Part shown: positions 35,792-44,044 of the stretch, in pieces
Layout: every line of letters begins with the position of its first letter
How positions within the stretch are numbered: position 1 is the stretch's first letter
Origin: Burkholderia sp. PAMC 26561
GTDB taxonomy: Bacteria; Pseudomonadota; Gammaproteobacteria; Burkholderiales; Burkholderiaceae
Length of the DNA stretch: 64,000 nt
Direction of reading: 5' to 3'
Assembly: GCF_001557535.2 (NCBI RefSeq)
Contig: NZ_CP014306.1
Span: 1,364,001 to 1,428,000, forward strand
Translations under genes and position numbers: made by a program
Notes under the pieces: model-generated
Databases searched by the model: none
What the model was told of the DNA's origin: nothing
Seen by the model: only the letters and a program-made list of their open reading frames with translations

Positions 35792-36874
35792 ATGAAGCCA
35801 ACCGTGAACCGCGTGCTGAAAGCCGCGGCCAAGGCGACCGTTACTGCTGGCATGTTCGGCTTGCTTGCCGCCAGTTCCGCCCAAGCGCAATCGAGCGTCC
35901 AGTTGTACGGACAGGTCGACGAATGGGTGGGCGCCACGAAGTTTCCAGGCAGCGACCGCGCCTGGAACGTGGGTGGCGGCGGTATGTCGACGTCGTACTG
36001 GGGCATGAAGGGCAGCGAAGATCTGGGTAACGGCTACAAAGCCATCTTCACGTTGGAAAGCTTTTTCCGTGCACAAAACGGTCAATACGGCCGCTTTCAG
36101 GGCGATACGTTTTTCGCCCGCAACTCGTATGTGGGCATCCAGTCGCCGTACGGTACCGTCACTGCGGGCCGGCTGACGACGCAGCTGTTTGTATCGACGA
36201 TTCTGTTCAACCCGTTCATCGATTCCTACACCTTCTCGCCGATGGTGTATCACGTGTTCCTCGGACAGAGCACGTTCCCCACGTACACGACCGATCAGGG
36301 CGTGGTTGGCGACTCGGGCTGGAACAACTCGGTCCAGTACACGACGCCGGATTTCAGCGGCTTGTCGGGTAGCGTGATGTACGGCCTCGGCAACCAGGCA
36401 GGCGAAAACGGCGCGAAGAAATACAGCGCGCAGTTCCTCTACTTTCACGGCCCGTTTGCCGCGACCGGCGTGTACCAGTACGTGAACTTCAGCTCGGCAC
36501 CAACTGACCTGTCGACCTTCATACCGGGCTACAAGAGCCAGAGCGTGGCTCAACTCGGTGCGTCGTACGACATGAAGTACGTCAAGTTCTTCGCGCAATA
36601 CATGTACACGAAGAACGATATCGATCCGGGTACGTTCCACGTCAACACCGGGCAGGGCGGCGTGACGATTCCGGTGGGCGTTGGCTCGGTGATGGCGTCG
36701 TACGCGTATTCGCGCAGCAATGGCGGCCTGGATCAGACGCACAAGAGCTGGGCGCTCGGCTACGACTATCCGCTGTCCAAGCGTACCGATGTCTACGCGG
36801 CATACCTCAACGACAAGTACACGAGCATATCCAGCGGCAACACGTACGGCGTTGGCATCCGCGCGAAGTTCTGA
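35792..36874 (+). CDS. Gram-negative porin (Burkholderia OpcP/Omp38-like)
   Basis: A 360-residue outer-membrane porin. The signal peptide covers about residues 1-33 (cleavage after SSAQA). The mature protein begins QSSVQLYGQVDEWVGA and ends NTYGVGIRAKF with a terminal Phe, the BAM-recognised end. Alternating amphipathic strands and the YFLxxxxRT-like segment (KRTDVYAAYLNDKYT) match 16-stranded trimeric porins of Burkholderiales. It would allow diffusion of small hydrophilic solutes. Burkholderia has many paralogues, so specificity is not assigned. It is monocistronic and ends in a strong terminator. Confidence 0.92.
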   Translation: MKPTVNRVLKAAAKATVTAGMFGLLAASSAQAQSSVQLYGQVDEWVGATKFPGSDRAWNVGGGGMSTSYWGMKGSEDLGNGYKAIFTLESFFRAQNGQYGRFQGDTFFARNSYVGIQSPYGTVTAGRLTTQLFVSTILFNPFIDSYTFSPMVYHVFLGQSTFPTYTTDQGVVGDSGWNNSVQYTTPDFSGLSGSVMYGLGNQAGENGAKKYSAQFLYFHGPFAATGVYQYVNFSSAPTDLSTFIPGYKSQSVAQLGASYDMKYVKFFAQYMYTKNDIDPGTFHVNTGQGGVTIPVGVGSVMASYAYSRSNGGLDQTHKSWALGYDYPLSKRTDVYAAYLNDKYTSISSGNTYGVGIRAKF

Positions 36875-36891
36875 TTAGAGCAACACGCTTG

Positions 36892-36933
36892 AAAAAAATC
36901 CCCGCTCGGTCCTGACCATGACGGGGATTTTTT
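36892..36933. terminator. Intrinsic terminator between the porin and nitronate monooxygenase genes
   Basis: AAAAAATCCCCG (36893-36904) pairs with CGGGGATTTTTT (36922-36933) around a 17-nt loop. The T-runs on both strands suggest that it serves both convergent genes. Confidence 0.88.
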
Positions 36934-36956
36934 AATTTCGCCCAATCAGCTGAAAA

Positions 36957-37922
36957 TCAACGCGCGATCCCGAGCCGATCCTTCGCGCCGTCGTATTCCT
37001 GCTTGAGGCGCGTCACGAGTTCGGCCACGGTCGGGACATCGTCCATCAGGCCCACGCCTTGGCCCGCGCCCCAGATTTCCTTCCACGCCTTGGCCTTGAC
37101 CGCGGCATCGCCGAAATTCATCGCGTTTTTATCCGATGCAGGCAGCGCATCCGGGTCCAGCCCCGCGTTCACGATGCTTTGGCGAATGTAGTTGCCATGC
37201 ACGCCGGTGAACAGGTTCGTATAGATGATGTCGGCGGCCTTCGATCCTACGATTGCCGTCTTGTAATCTTCCAGCGCATGGGCCTCGCGCGTTGCAATAA
37301 AGCGCGTGCCGATGTACGCGAAATCCGCGCCCATTGCCTGGGCGGCGAGGATCGATCCGCCATTGGCGATGGCGCCGGACAACGCGATGGGTCCATCGAA
37401 AATGCGCCGTACTTCGCCGACCAGCGCGAACGGCGACGTCATCCCCGCGTGGCCGCCGGCGCCCGCTGCTACAAGGATCAGGCCATCAACGCCTGCCTCC
37501 AGCGCCTTTTCCGCGTGCCGCATATTGATCACGTCGTGCAGCACGATGCCGCCGTAGCTGTGAACCGCGTCGATCATCTCTTTCACAGGCGCGCGCAAGC
37601 TCGTGATGAAAATCGGCACGCGATGCTCAACGCACACGCGTACATCGGCTTCAAGCCGCGCGTTCGAATGATGCACGATCTGGTTCACCGCAATCGGCCC
37701 GACCGGCGCACCGGGATTCGCCGCCTTGTGCGCCTCGATGCCCTCGTTGATCTGCGTGAGCCACTCGCCGAGCAACTCGGCCGGCCGGGCGTTCAGCGCG
37801 GGAAATGAGCCGACAATGCCCGCCTTGCACTGCGCGAGCACGAGATCCGGATAGCTGACGATAAACATCGGTGAAGCAATGACCGGCAGCGCGAGGTGTT
37901 GCAAAGCGGCGGGGAGTGCCAT
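36957..37922 (-). CDS. Nitronate monooxygenase (2-nitropropane dioxygenase family)
   Basis: A 321-residue FMN-dependent TIM-barrel protein. The N-terminal LPVIASPMFIVSYPDLV and the later GLILVAAGAGGHAGMTSPFALVGEVRR match class I nitronate monooxygenases, with the His/Gly-rich loop near the flavin. ALSGAIANGGSILAAQAMGADFAYIGTRF is the phosphate-binding part. It oxidises alkyl nitronates such as propionate-3-nitronate. AGGAG precedes ATG 37922 at workable spacing. Its upstream region contains a 14-bp palindrome overlapping a - strand TATAAT. Confidence 0.88.
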   Translation of the reverse strand: MALPAALQHLALPVIASPMFIVSYPDLVLAQCKAGIVGSFPALNARPAELLGEWLTQINEGIEAHKAANPGAPVGPIAVNQIVHHSNARLEADVRVCVEHRVPIFITSLRAPVKEMIDAVHSYGGIVLHDVINMRHAEKALEAGVDGLILVAAGAGGHAGMTSPFALVGEVRRIFDGPIALSGAIANGGSILAAQAMGADFAYIGTRFIATREAHALEDYKTAIVGSKAADIIYTNLFTGVHGNYIRQSIVNAGLDPDALPASDKNAMNFGDAAVKAKAWKEIWGAGQGVGLMDDVPTVAELVTRLKQEYDGAKDRLGIAR

Positions 37923-37964
37923 GACACGAGTCTCCTGATTGAATATGAAGCTGAGCACGAAAGC

Positions 37965-37984
37965 CGAACGATCGTTCGATTATA
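37965..37984. promoter_or_regulatory. 14-bp palindrome overlapping the nitronate monooxygenase promoter
   Basis: CGAACGATCGTTCG (37965-37978) is a perfect palindrome. TATAAT on the - strand (37984-37979) directly abuts it, 57-62 bp before the nitronate monooxygenase start. The form is typical of a TetR-family operator, but no TetR gene adjoins. It may also influence the divergent hydrolase gene at 38126. Confidence 0.6.
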
Positions 37985-38125
37985 GGCGAAGCTGTAGCGC
38001 GCATGACCGGCATGAACTGAGGAAGTCTTCAGGTTCTACCCTGATTCGGGCACGAGAGCAGTCTAGTATCGTCGAGGACGCCTACAATCGTTTTCCCGTT
38101 CATCGGATCATCGGATAGAGACGCC

Positions 38126-39022
38126 ATGCCGTTCGAAGACTACCAACCGTTCACCTTCAATGTTTCGGGCGTCGATATTTTCGGCATGAAGGGCGGCAGC
38201 GGACCGCCGTTGTTGCTGTTGCACGGCCATCCGCAGACGCATGAGATCTGGCACAGGCTCGCGAAAGATCTGGCGCAGCATTTCACCGTAATCGCCACCG
38301 ACCTGCGCGGCTACGGCGCGTCGGGCAAACCGCCGAGCGACGAACACCACACGCCGTATTCGAAACGCGTGATGGCCGCCGATCAGGTCGCCGTCATGCG
38401 GCATTTCGGCTTCGAGCGTTTCATGGTCTGCGCGCACGATCGCGGCGCGCGCGTGGCGCACCGGATGGCGCTGGATTTTCCGCAAGCCGTCGACCGGCTG
38501 ATGCTGCTCGATATCGCGCCCACGCTCGCCATGTACGAAGCCACCGACCGCGCTTTCGCCACCGCTTATTTCCACTGGTTCTTCCTGATCCAGCCGGAGC
38601 CGCTGCCCGAGCTGCTGATCGGCGCGCATTCGGATGCGTATGTGGAGCGCGTGATGGGCAGTCGTCACGCGGGTCTCGCGCCTTTCGCGCCGCATGCGTT
38701 GCAGGCGTATCGCGATGCGTTGCGTCAGCCCGGCGCGGTGCACGCGATGTGCGAGGACTATCGGGCATCGGCGAGTATCGATCTCGAGCATGATCGGGCG
38801 GATCTGGAGTGCGGCAACAGACTCGCGTGCCCGTTGCGGGTGTTGTGGGGCAAGGAGGGCGTGATCGAACAATGTTTCGAGCCGCTCGACGAATGGCGGC
38901 GCGTGGCGCGCGATGTCAGCGGCCGTGCGGTGCCGTCGGGCCATTACATTCCGGAGGAAGTGCCCGACGAATTGCTCAAGGAAATCCTCGCCTTTTTCGA
39001 GGCAACCGAGCGCGCCGCATGA
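38126..39022 (+). CDS. Haloacetate (fluoroacetate) dehalogenase-like alpha/beta hydrolase
   Basis: A 298-residue alpha/beta hydrolase. Nucleophile Asp105 lies in AHDRGARVAHRMALD with Arg106 and Arg109. The catalytic His273 is in SGHYIP and Asp129 in LLDIAP. His150-Trp151 (YFHWFF) and Tyr212 (EDYRAS) complete the halide pocket described in fluoroacetate dehalogenases. Spacing agrees closely with the Burkholderia FAc-DEX and Rhodopseudomonas enzymes (Asp104/110, His149/155, Trp150/156, Tyr212/219, His271/280). It should hydrolyse C-F or C-Cl bonds of haloacetates. It is monocistronic and divergent from nitronate monooxygenase. Actual halide specificity is untested. Confidence 0.85.
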   Translation: MPFEDYQPFTFNVSGVDIFGMKGGSGPPLLLLHGHPQTHEIWHRLAKDLAQHFTVIATDLRGYGASGKPPSDEHHTPYSKRVMAADQVAVMRHFGFERFMVCAHDRGARVAHRMALDFPQAVDRLMLLDIAPTLAMYEATDRAFATAYFHWFFLIQPEPLPELLIGAHSDAYVERVMGSRHAGLAPFAPHALQAYRDALRQPGAVHAMCEDYRASASIDLEHDRADLECGNRLACPLRVLWGKEGVIEQCFEPLDEWRRVARDVSGRAVPSGHYIPEEVPDELLKEILAFFEATERAA

Positions 39023-39212
39023 TGCGGCACCTGGCGTCATCGAGTGTTCAGGTAAGTGTTATCGGTCTGTAGGGAAAGCACCGATGCATCTCAAAAACAG
39101 GCGCGTTAGGATGCATCAGGCGCTGATCACGTCAACAAATTCCGCCGCTTGGACCTGTTTATCGATAACCCATCGACAGCAGACAAGCGGCTTTCTTTTT
39201 TGCCCTGGCGCT

Positions 39213-40121
39213 TCAGACAACCGTCACCGTCTCGCCATCCACCTTCAGCACGCCGCTCGTCTGAAGCTCGCCGAGATACTTGCGTATCAGTTGCGCGTGG
39301 TTGCCGGAGAGCATGGCTGCGGCGGCGCGCATGGCGCGGGCGGTAGCGGCCATCAGGATCAGTTCGCTGACCTGCATGGAGCGCAACTCCATCAGCTTGA
39401 ACACGATCAACACCTTCAGCGCGTTCTTCGCGTTGCGCTCGGGATCGGCACGCAAAAAATCGATACGCGATGACGCCACATCCAGCGCCTTCGAAACATC
39501 GGTGAAGGGCGCGCCGTGGCCGGGAATCACCGCGCGTACATCGAGCGTGGCGATCAGGTCGAGCACCGCGCGCTGTTCCGCGAATCCGCTTTCGCCTTCC
39601 AGCTCCGGGAAGATCACGCCGAAGCCGGTTTCCCACAGCGCGTCGGCGCTGATCAGCAAGCGTTCCGCCGATGAATACAGCATCAGCGAATGCGGATCGT
39701 GGCCGGGTGCGCCGAGCACGGACCAATCGATACCTCCAAGATTCAAGACCACACCCGGCGCAATCGTGCCGGTAATACTGAAGCGCTCGCAGGTTTGCCC
39801 GGTCGCGCGGAACGTGAGTTTGCCTTCGTCCCAGTCGCGTACGGCTTGCGCTTCGGTTTGCGGAATCAAGGTTTCGCACGCGAAGTTAGCCTGCAACAGC
39901 GCGTTGCCGCCGCAATGGTCGGAGTGCAGATGCGTGTTCAAGATCAGATCGAGCGAACGCCCGGCGCCGAGCGCATTGCGCACGAGCGCGAGCGTCTGCG
40001 CCGCGTGCGACGAGTAGCCGGAATCGATCAAGGCGGTGTTCTTATTGTCGATGAAAAGCACGTTGTTCGACGACAGCCAGCCGCGCTCGAAGACGCGCAT
40101 CGAAGCAGGAAACTGGATCAT
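39213..40121 (-). CDS. Metallo-beta-lactamase-fold hydrolase
   Basis: A 302-residue hydrolase with NTHLHSDHCGG (HxHxDH, about 61-71), GAPGHDPHS (about 136-144) and VIPGHGAPF (about 199-207) as metal ligands. The ~75 residues after the last ligand are a helical C-terminal region ending in a winged-helix-like segment (QLIRKYLGELQTSGVLKVDG), as in LACTB2-like enzymes. It is the last gene of a five-gene leftward operon and overlaps the previous gene by 4 nt. Substrate is unknown; thioester hydrolysis is plausible beside a MaoC protein. Confidence 0.82.
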   Translation of the reverse strand: MIQFPASMRVFERGWLSSNNVLFIDNKNTALIDSGYSSHAAQTLALVRNALGAGRSLDLILNTHLHSDHCGGNALLQANFACETLIPQTEAQAVRDWDEGKLTFRATGQTCERFSITGTIAPGVVLNLGGIDWSVLGAPGHDPHSLMLYSSAERLLISADALWETGFGVIFPELEGESGFAEQRAVLDLIATLDVRAVIPGHGAPFTDVSKALDVASSRIDFLRADPERNAKNALKVLIVFKLMELRSMQVSELILMAATARAMRAAAAMLSGNHAQLIRKYLGELQTSGVLKVDGETVTVV

Positions 40122-40708
40122 GCCCGGGCCTTCCGAGGCATCACCACGATCGTCGCTGTCGCCTTGACGACTGTCTCGCCAAGCTGATTCAGCACCTCGC
40201 CGTCGAGCTTGACCAGGTCGCCGTCGAGGCTGGCTTTCCAGTGGGCATCGGTGATCAGCCAGCGCATGGCGAGCACGTCGTTCACCTTGACCGCGCGCAC
40301 GAGCTTGATGCCGAACTCAAGTCCGAGCGGTTGCGCGTAAGCCGAAAAATGTGTCGCGAGCACCGCCATCAAATGCGCGGTGGGCTGCGTACCCGATGCA
40401 ATCAGAGACCCGAACCGGCTGGCTTCGGCGTAGGCATCGTCGTGATGCAGCGGGTTCTGGTCGTTGACAAGGGTCGCGAACGACTTGATGGAATCAGGCG
40501 GCAGTTCGAGCGTGGCCTCCATCCGCTCGCCGACGCGAACAACACGAGGACGCTTTGACGCAAGATCCAGCACCGTGCGCTTTTGCGTGTCATCGAATGA
40601 CGACCAGCCCGCGATTTCATCGATCGTGCGAAAGCAGCCGTCGCAAAGTTCCGTGCGCGGGTTCATCCTGCATACATCGATACACGGCGACGCCACGGCT
40701 TCAGTCAT
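40118..40708 (-). CDS. DUF1289 zinc-binding domain fused to a MaoC-like hydratase
   Basis: A 196-residue two-domain protein. Residues ~1-50 are DUF1289, with SPCIDVCRMNP and CDGCFRTIDEIAGW (four Cys, probably binding Zn). Residues ~60-190 are a hotdog MaoC-like domain with FATLVNDQNPLHHDDAYAEAS, the R-hydratase Asp/His motif, and GSLIASGTQPTAHLMAVLATHF. The hydratase part would add water to 2-enoyl-CoA. DUF1289 is usually a free-standing small protein. ATG 40708 gives a TGATG junction with the YbaK gene; GTG 40711 is an alternative. It lies inside the ghrA-HMG-CoA-lyase operon. Confidence 0.82.
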   Translation of the reverse strand: MTEAVASPCIDVCRMNPRTELCDGCFRTIDEIAGWSSFDDTQKRTVLDLASKRPRVVRVGERMEATLELPPDSIKSFATLVNDQNPLHHDDAYAEASRFGSLIASGTQPTAHLMAVLATHFSAYAQPLGLEFGIKLVRAVKVNDVLAMRWLITDAHWKASLDGDLVKLDGEVLNQLGETVVKATATIVVMPRKARA

Positions 40709-41208
40709 CACGCCGTCTCGCGCAACGCGACATCCACGACGGGCGCGTCAGTGAGCGCGATCAATTCCTGTGGCGTCAGGTTGAACACCGCGTGCGGATG
40801 ACCGGCGGCAGCCCAGAGGCTGTCGAGCGCGAGGAGGTCTTCATCGATCAACGTGACCGGCGGCGTGACGTGACCAATCGGACAGACGCCGCCGATCGCG
40901 TAACCCGTTTTTTCGCGGACGAACCTGGCATCCGCGCGGCCGAGCTCGCCCACGCGCGCAGCGACTTTCTTTTCATCGACGCGATTTGCGCCGCTCGTAA
41001 TCACGAGCACCGGCGCGTCGTCCTCCTTGCGGCGAAACAGGATCGATTTGGCGATCTGCGCGACCGAGCAGCCCAGTCCGGCCGCAGCTTCCGCCGATGT
41101 CTTGCCGGTTTCCGCGAGCATCACGACAGGTTTTGCGTGGCCGCGTTCGCTGAGCAAACGGGCTACGCGCCGGGCGGATTCGGGCAGGGCGTCGAGTGTT
41201 TCGTTCAT
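40708..41208 (-). CDS. YbaK/prolyl-tRNA deacylase-associated domain protein
   Basis: A 166-residue YbaK/EbsC-type aminoacyl-tRNA deacylase. Conserved parts are AQIAKSILFRRKEDDAPVLVITSGANRVDEKKVA and EKTGYAIGGVCPIGH (about 105-119), which holds the GxxPxG-like substrate pocket. It would clear mischarged tRNA such as Cys- or Ala-tRNA(Pro). Its operon partners are metabolic, so the tie may be only co-transcription. It lies 27 bp after the HMG-CoA lyase gene. Confidence 0.87.
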   Translation of the reverse strand: MNETLDALPESARRVARLLSERGHAKPVVMLAETGKTSAEAAAGLGCSVAQIAKSILFRRKEDDAPVLVITSGANRVDEKKVAARVGELGRADARFVREKTGYAIGGVCPIGHVTPPVTLIDEDLLALDSLWAAAGHPHAVFNLTPQELIALTDAPVVDVALRETA

Positions 41209-41235
41209 TGGGTCCGGTTCCTGAGAGCTTGTTTT

Positions 41236-42159
41236 TCAGACGCAAGGCGTCACACCGTGGCGTTTTTTCGCGAGCAATGCGCGTCCCACGCGCGATGCGC
41301 TCGGTTTGCCAATGGCCTGCGAAATGAAGTCGCCGATTTCCACGAGCTGATCCAGATCCACCCCGGTTTCAATGCCGAGTCCATTCAGCAGGAAGATCAC
41401 GTCTTCGGTCGCCACGTTGCCGGTCGCACCCTTGGCATACGGACAGCCGCCGAGCCCCGCCACCGATGCATGGAATATCTCGATGCCTTCCTGCAGCGCC
41501 GCGTAGACATTCGCGACGGCCTGGCCGTAGGTATCGTGAAAATGGCCGGACAGCCGTTCACGCGGGAATACCTTCGATACCGCCGCCATCACCTCGCGCG
41601 TGCGCCCCGCCGTGCCGACGCCGATGGTGTCGGCAATATCGATTTCATCGCAGCCCAGCGCCTTCATGCGCTCGACGACATCGACCACGGACGCGACCGG
41701 CACGTCGCCTTGATAAGGGCAGCCGAGCGCGCAGGAAATGCTGCCGCGCACGCGTAATCCCGCTTCTTTCGCAGCCTTCGCCACCGGCTCGAACCGCGCG
41801 ATGCTTTCCGCGATGCTGCAATTGATGTTCTTCTGCGAGAACGCTTCGCTCGCCGCGCCGAAGATCACGATCTCGTCGACCTTCGCTTCGAACGCTGCCT
41901 CGAAGCCCCGTAGGTTCGGCGTGAGCGCCGAGTAGATCGTGCCCGGACGCCGTTCGATTCCGGCCATGACTGCGGCGCCATCGGCCATTTGCGGCACCCA
42001 TTTCGGCGATACAAACGACGCCGACTCCACGTTCTGCAAGCCAGCTTTCGCGAGCCGGTTGATCAAGTCGATCTTGAGCCCGGTCGCGACGAAATCCTTC
42101 TCGTTCTGCAGGCCGTCGCGTGGTGCGACCTCGACGATTTTCACTTTAGGCGGAAGCAT
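41236..42159 (-). CDS. Hydroxymethylglutaryl-CoA lyase
   Basis: A 307-residue TIM-barrel lyase. VEVAPRDGLQNE (about 9-20) gives the catalytic Arg-Asp. SGHFHDTYGQAVANVYAAL carries metal-binding His residues. VAGLGGCPYAKGATGNVATED is the HMG-CoA lyase active-site signature with its catalytic Cys. It cleaves HMG-CoA to acetoacetate and acetyl-CoA at the end of leucine catabolism. No isovaleryl-CoA or methylcrotonyl-CoA genes adjoin; an enoyl-CoA hydratase that might act earlier in the pathway lies at 49578. It is 24 bp after the ghrA-like gene. Confidence 0.92.
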   Translation of the reverse strand: MLPPKVKIVEVAPRDGLQNEKDFVATGLKIDLINRLAKAGLQNVESASFVSPKWVPQMADGAAVMAGIERRPGTIYSALTPNLRGFEAAFEAKVDEIVIFGAASEAFSQKNINCSIAESIARFEPVAKAAKEAGLRVRGSISCALGCPYQGDVPVASVVDVVERMKALGCDEIDIADTIGVGTAGRTREVMAAVSKVFPRERLSGHFHDTYGQAVANVYAALQEGIEIFHASVAGLGGCPYAKGATGNVATEDVIFLLNGLGIETGVDLDQLVEIGDFISQAIGKPSASRVGRALLAKKRHGVTPCV

Positions 42160-42183
42160 GCCTGTCTCCTTTGTTGGGCGGCA

Positions 42184-43125
42184 TCAGTAGCCGCGTTTTA
42201 CGTCGACTATGCCGGATATGGGCTCACCGCGCGCAAGCGCCCGGATCTTCAGCGCAATCTGTTCGATGCTTTCATCGCGCAACGTAATGGCCGCGACATG
42301 TGGCGTGATTTCGATGCGTGGCGTGGTCCAGAACGGATGATTATCGGGCAAGGGCTCCTGATGAAAGACATCGAGCGCCGCCGCCGCGACCTGGCCGGTC
42401 TTCATGGCGCGCAGCAGATCGTCATCCACGACGTGCGCGCCGCGCGCCAGGTTCACGATATACGCCCCCGCCGCAAGCCGCTCGAACGCGCGGGCGTTCA
42501 GGATGCCTTCGGTGTCCGGCGTGTGCGGCAACAGGTTGATGAGCATCTTCGCGCCATCGAGGAACGCATCGAATTGTTCCGCGCCCGCGAAAGTCTGCAC
42601 GCCTTCAATCTCGCGTTTCGTGCGGCTGAAACCGCGAACGGGGACGCCGAGCGTGGTCAGCGTTCGAGCCACGCGTGCGCCGAGCACCCCCATTCCCAGC
42701 ACGCCGACCGTGAATGTCTTGCGCGGATGCGGCTCGAGCTTTTCCCATCGATGCTCACGCTGGATCGCCTCGTACTCGTCCATCCGGCGCAGATAGCGCA
42801 GCACCGTGTAGATCGCGTATTCCTCCATTTGCTGCGCCATGCCGCTGTCTTCCAGGCGCACGAGCAGCGCATTGGGCGGCAGCGTGCCCGGTTCCTTGCG
42901 TTCGATATCGAGGATTGCATCCACGCCAGCGCCGAGATTGAACACCGCCTGCAGATCCGGGCGGTTCGCGAACAATTCACGCGGCGCGCGCCAGACGACG
43001 GCGTAATCGGCGGGGGCGTTATCGCCGGGTTGCCATAGTCGGATATCCGCTTCTGGAAGCGCGCGGGACAGGTCATCGAGCCACTCCTGGGCCTCGGCTT
43101 GATGCTCGTAGAGAATGATCTTCAT
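42184..43125 (-). CDS. ghrA: Glyoxylate/hydroxypyruvate reductase A-like dehydrogenase
   Basis: A 313-residue D-2-hydroxyacid dehydrogenase. The Rossmann motif GVLGMGVLGARVARTL (about 138-153) binds NADPH. LLPHTPDTEGILNARAFERLAAGAYIVNLARG and the C-terminal HV...catalytic His segment (NHPFWTTPRIEITPHVAA) match GhrA. It would reduce glyoxylate and hydroxypyruvate. ATG 43125 is chosen because MKIILYEHQ is the family start; the frame opens 74 codons earlier. It is the first gene of the five-gene leftward operon. Confidence 0.9.
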   Translation of the reverse strand: MKIILYEHQAEAQEWLDDLSRALPEADIRLWQPGDNAPADYAVVWRAPRELFANRPDLQAVFNLGAGVDAILDIERKEPGTLPPNALLVRLEDSGMAQQMEEYAIYTVLRYLRRMDEYEAIQREHRWEKLEPHPRKTFTVGVLGMGVLGARVARTLTTLGVPVRGFSRTKREIEGVQTFAGAEQFDAFLDGAKMLINLLPHTPDTEGILNARAFERLAAGAYIVNLARGAHVVDDDLLRAMKTGQVAAAALDVFHQEPLPDNHPFWTTPRIEITPHVAAITLRDESIEQIALKIRALARGEPISGIVDVKRGY

Positions 43126-43328
43126 CGATGGGTCGTGTTCGCTGGAGTAATGAGGCGGTTGCGCAAGTGGATTCACGCATTTTACGGTTTCGCCGATAAA
43201 ACCGCCCTCCGGTAAAAAAGGGTCGCCGGCTCGCCGATAACCAAATGACGATAAGTTGGTTCTCGCCAACGCCGCCTCGCAGCAGAATTGGTCCTCACCA
43301 TGCCGGCTTTGGCCGCAGCGAGGTTCAC

Positions 43329-43952
43329 ATGAGTTCAAACAGCACATCCGCCTGGCCGCCGCGACTCGTCACCGTGCCGGGTCTGCACGGCAGCGAGGGC
43401 GCGCATTGGCAAACGTGGCTCGAGCGGCAATTGCCGAAATCGCGCCGCGTCATGCAGGACGACTGGGACGCGCCACAACTCGATACTTGGGCGCAAGCCG
43501 TCGCGGACACGGTATCGAGCGTTCGCGGCCGCGTCATTCTCGCGGCGCACAGTTTCGGCTGCCTCGCGGCGGCGCATGCGATCGCTGAAGTTTTGACGGG
43601 CGATGCCGTCGCAGGCGTGCTGTTCGTCGCGCCGGCAAGCCCCGACAAATTTCGGTTCGCGGGCACGTTCGAGGCGCGCAAGCTGAACGTGCCGTCGGTG
43701 CTGATCGCGAGCCAGACGGATCCATGGATGCCCTTCGACGATGCCCTGCGTCTTGCCAGCCAGTTCGGCAGCGCGCTGGTGAATCTCGGCGACGCCGGCC
43801 ATATCAACACGGCCGCGGGCTTCGGTCCGTGGCCGCGCGCGAAGTATTTTGTCGATACGCTGATCCATTGCGCCGCGCCGTCGCATTTCGGCGAGAAGAA
43901 AGCAGTGGCGCGCGACGTATTCGAGCGCTTCGAACAACCGGCGTATGGATAA
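43329..43952 (+). CDS. RBBP9/YdeN-type alpha/beta hydrolase
   Basis: A 207-residue serine hydrolase. VTVPGLHGSEGAHWQTWLERQLP opens the fold. ILAAHSFGCLAA (about 71-82) contains the nucleophile Ser in H-S-F-G. SQTDPWMPFDDA supplies the Asp, and NLGDAGHINTAAGFGPWP the His. The length and the GHIN...GPWP ending are typical of the RBBP9/YdeN family. The physiological ester is unknown. ATG 43329 is chosen as the family start; GCAGCGAGG upstream is a weak ribosome-binding site. Confidence 0.85.
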   Translation: MSSNSTSAWPPRLVTVPGLHGSEGAHWQTWLERQLPKSRRVMQDDWDAPQLDTWAQAVADTVSSVRGRVILAAHSFGCLAAAHAIAEVLTGDAVAGVLFVAPASPDKFRFAGTFEARKLNVPSVLIASQTDPWMPFDDALRLASQFGSALVNLGDAGHINTAAGFGPWPRAKYFVDTLIHCAAPSHFGEKKAVARDVFERFEQPAYG

Positions 43953-44000
43953 CGCATCCGACCGTTTGCGGCCCGAACCTTCGAATGTTTTCGATAGAAT

Positions 44001-44020
44001 CGCCGCTGGCGGCGGTTTTT
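44001..44020 (+). terminator. Possible terminator after the RBBP9-like gene
   Basis: CGCCG (44001-44005) pairs with CGGCG (44010-44014) around CTGG, followed by GTTTTT. It is short, and lies only 25 bp before the next start, so it could equally be a leader hairpin for the sulfate-binding protein gene. Confidence 0.5.
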
Positions 44021-44044
44021 ACTATTCGAACAATCGGGGGATAC

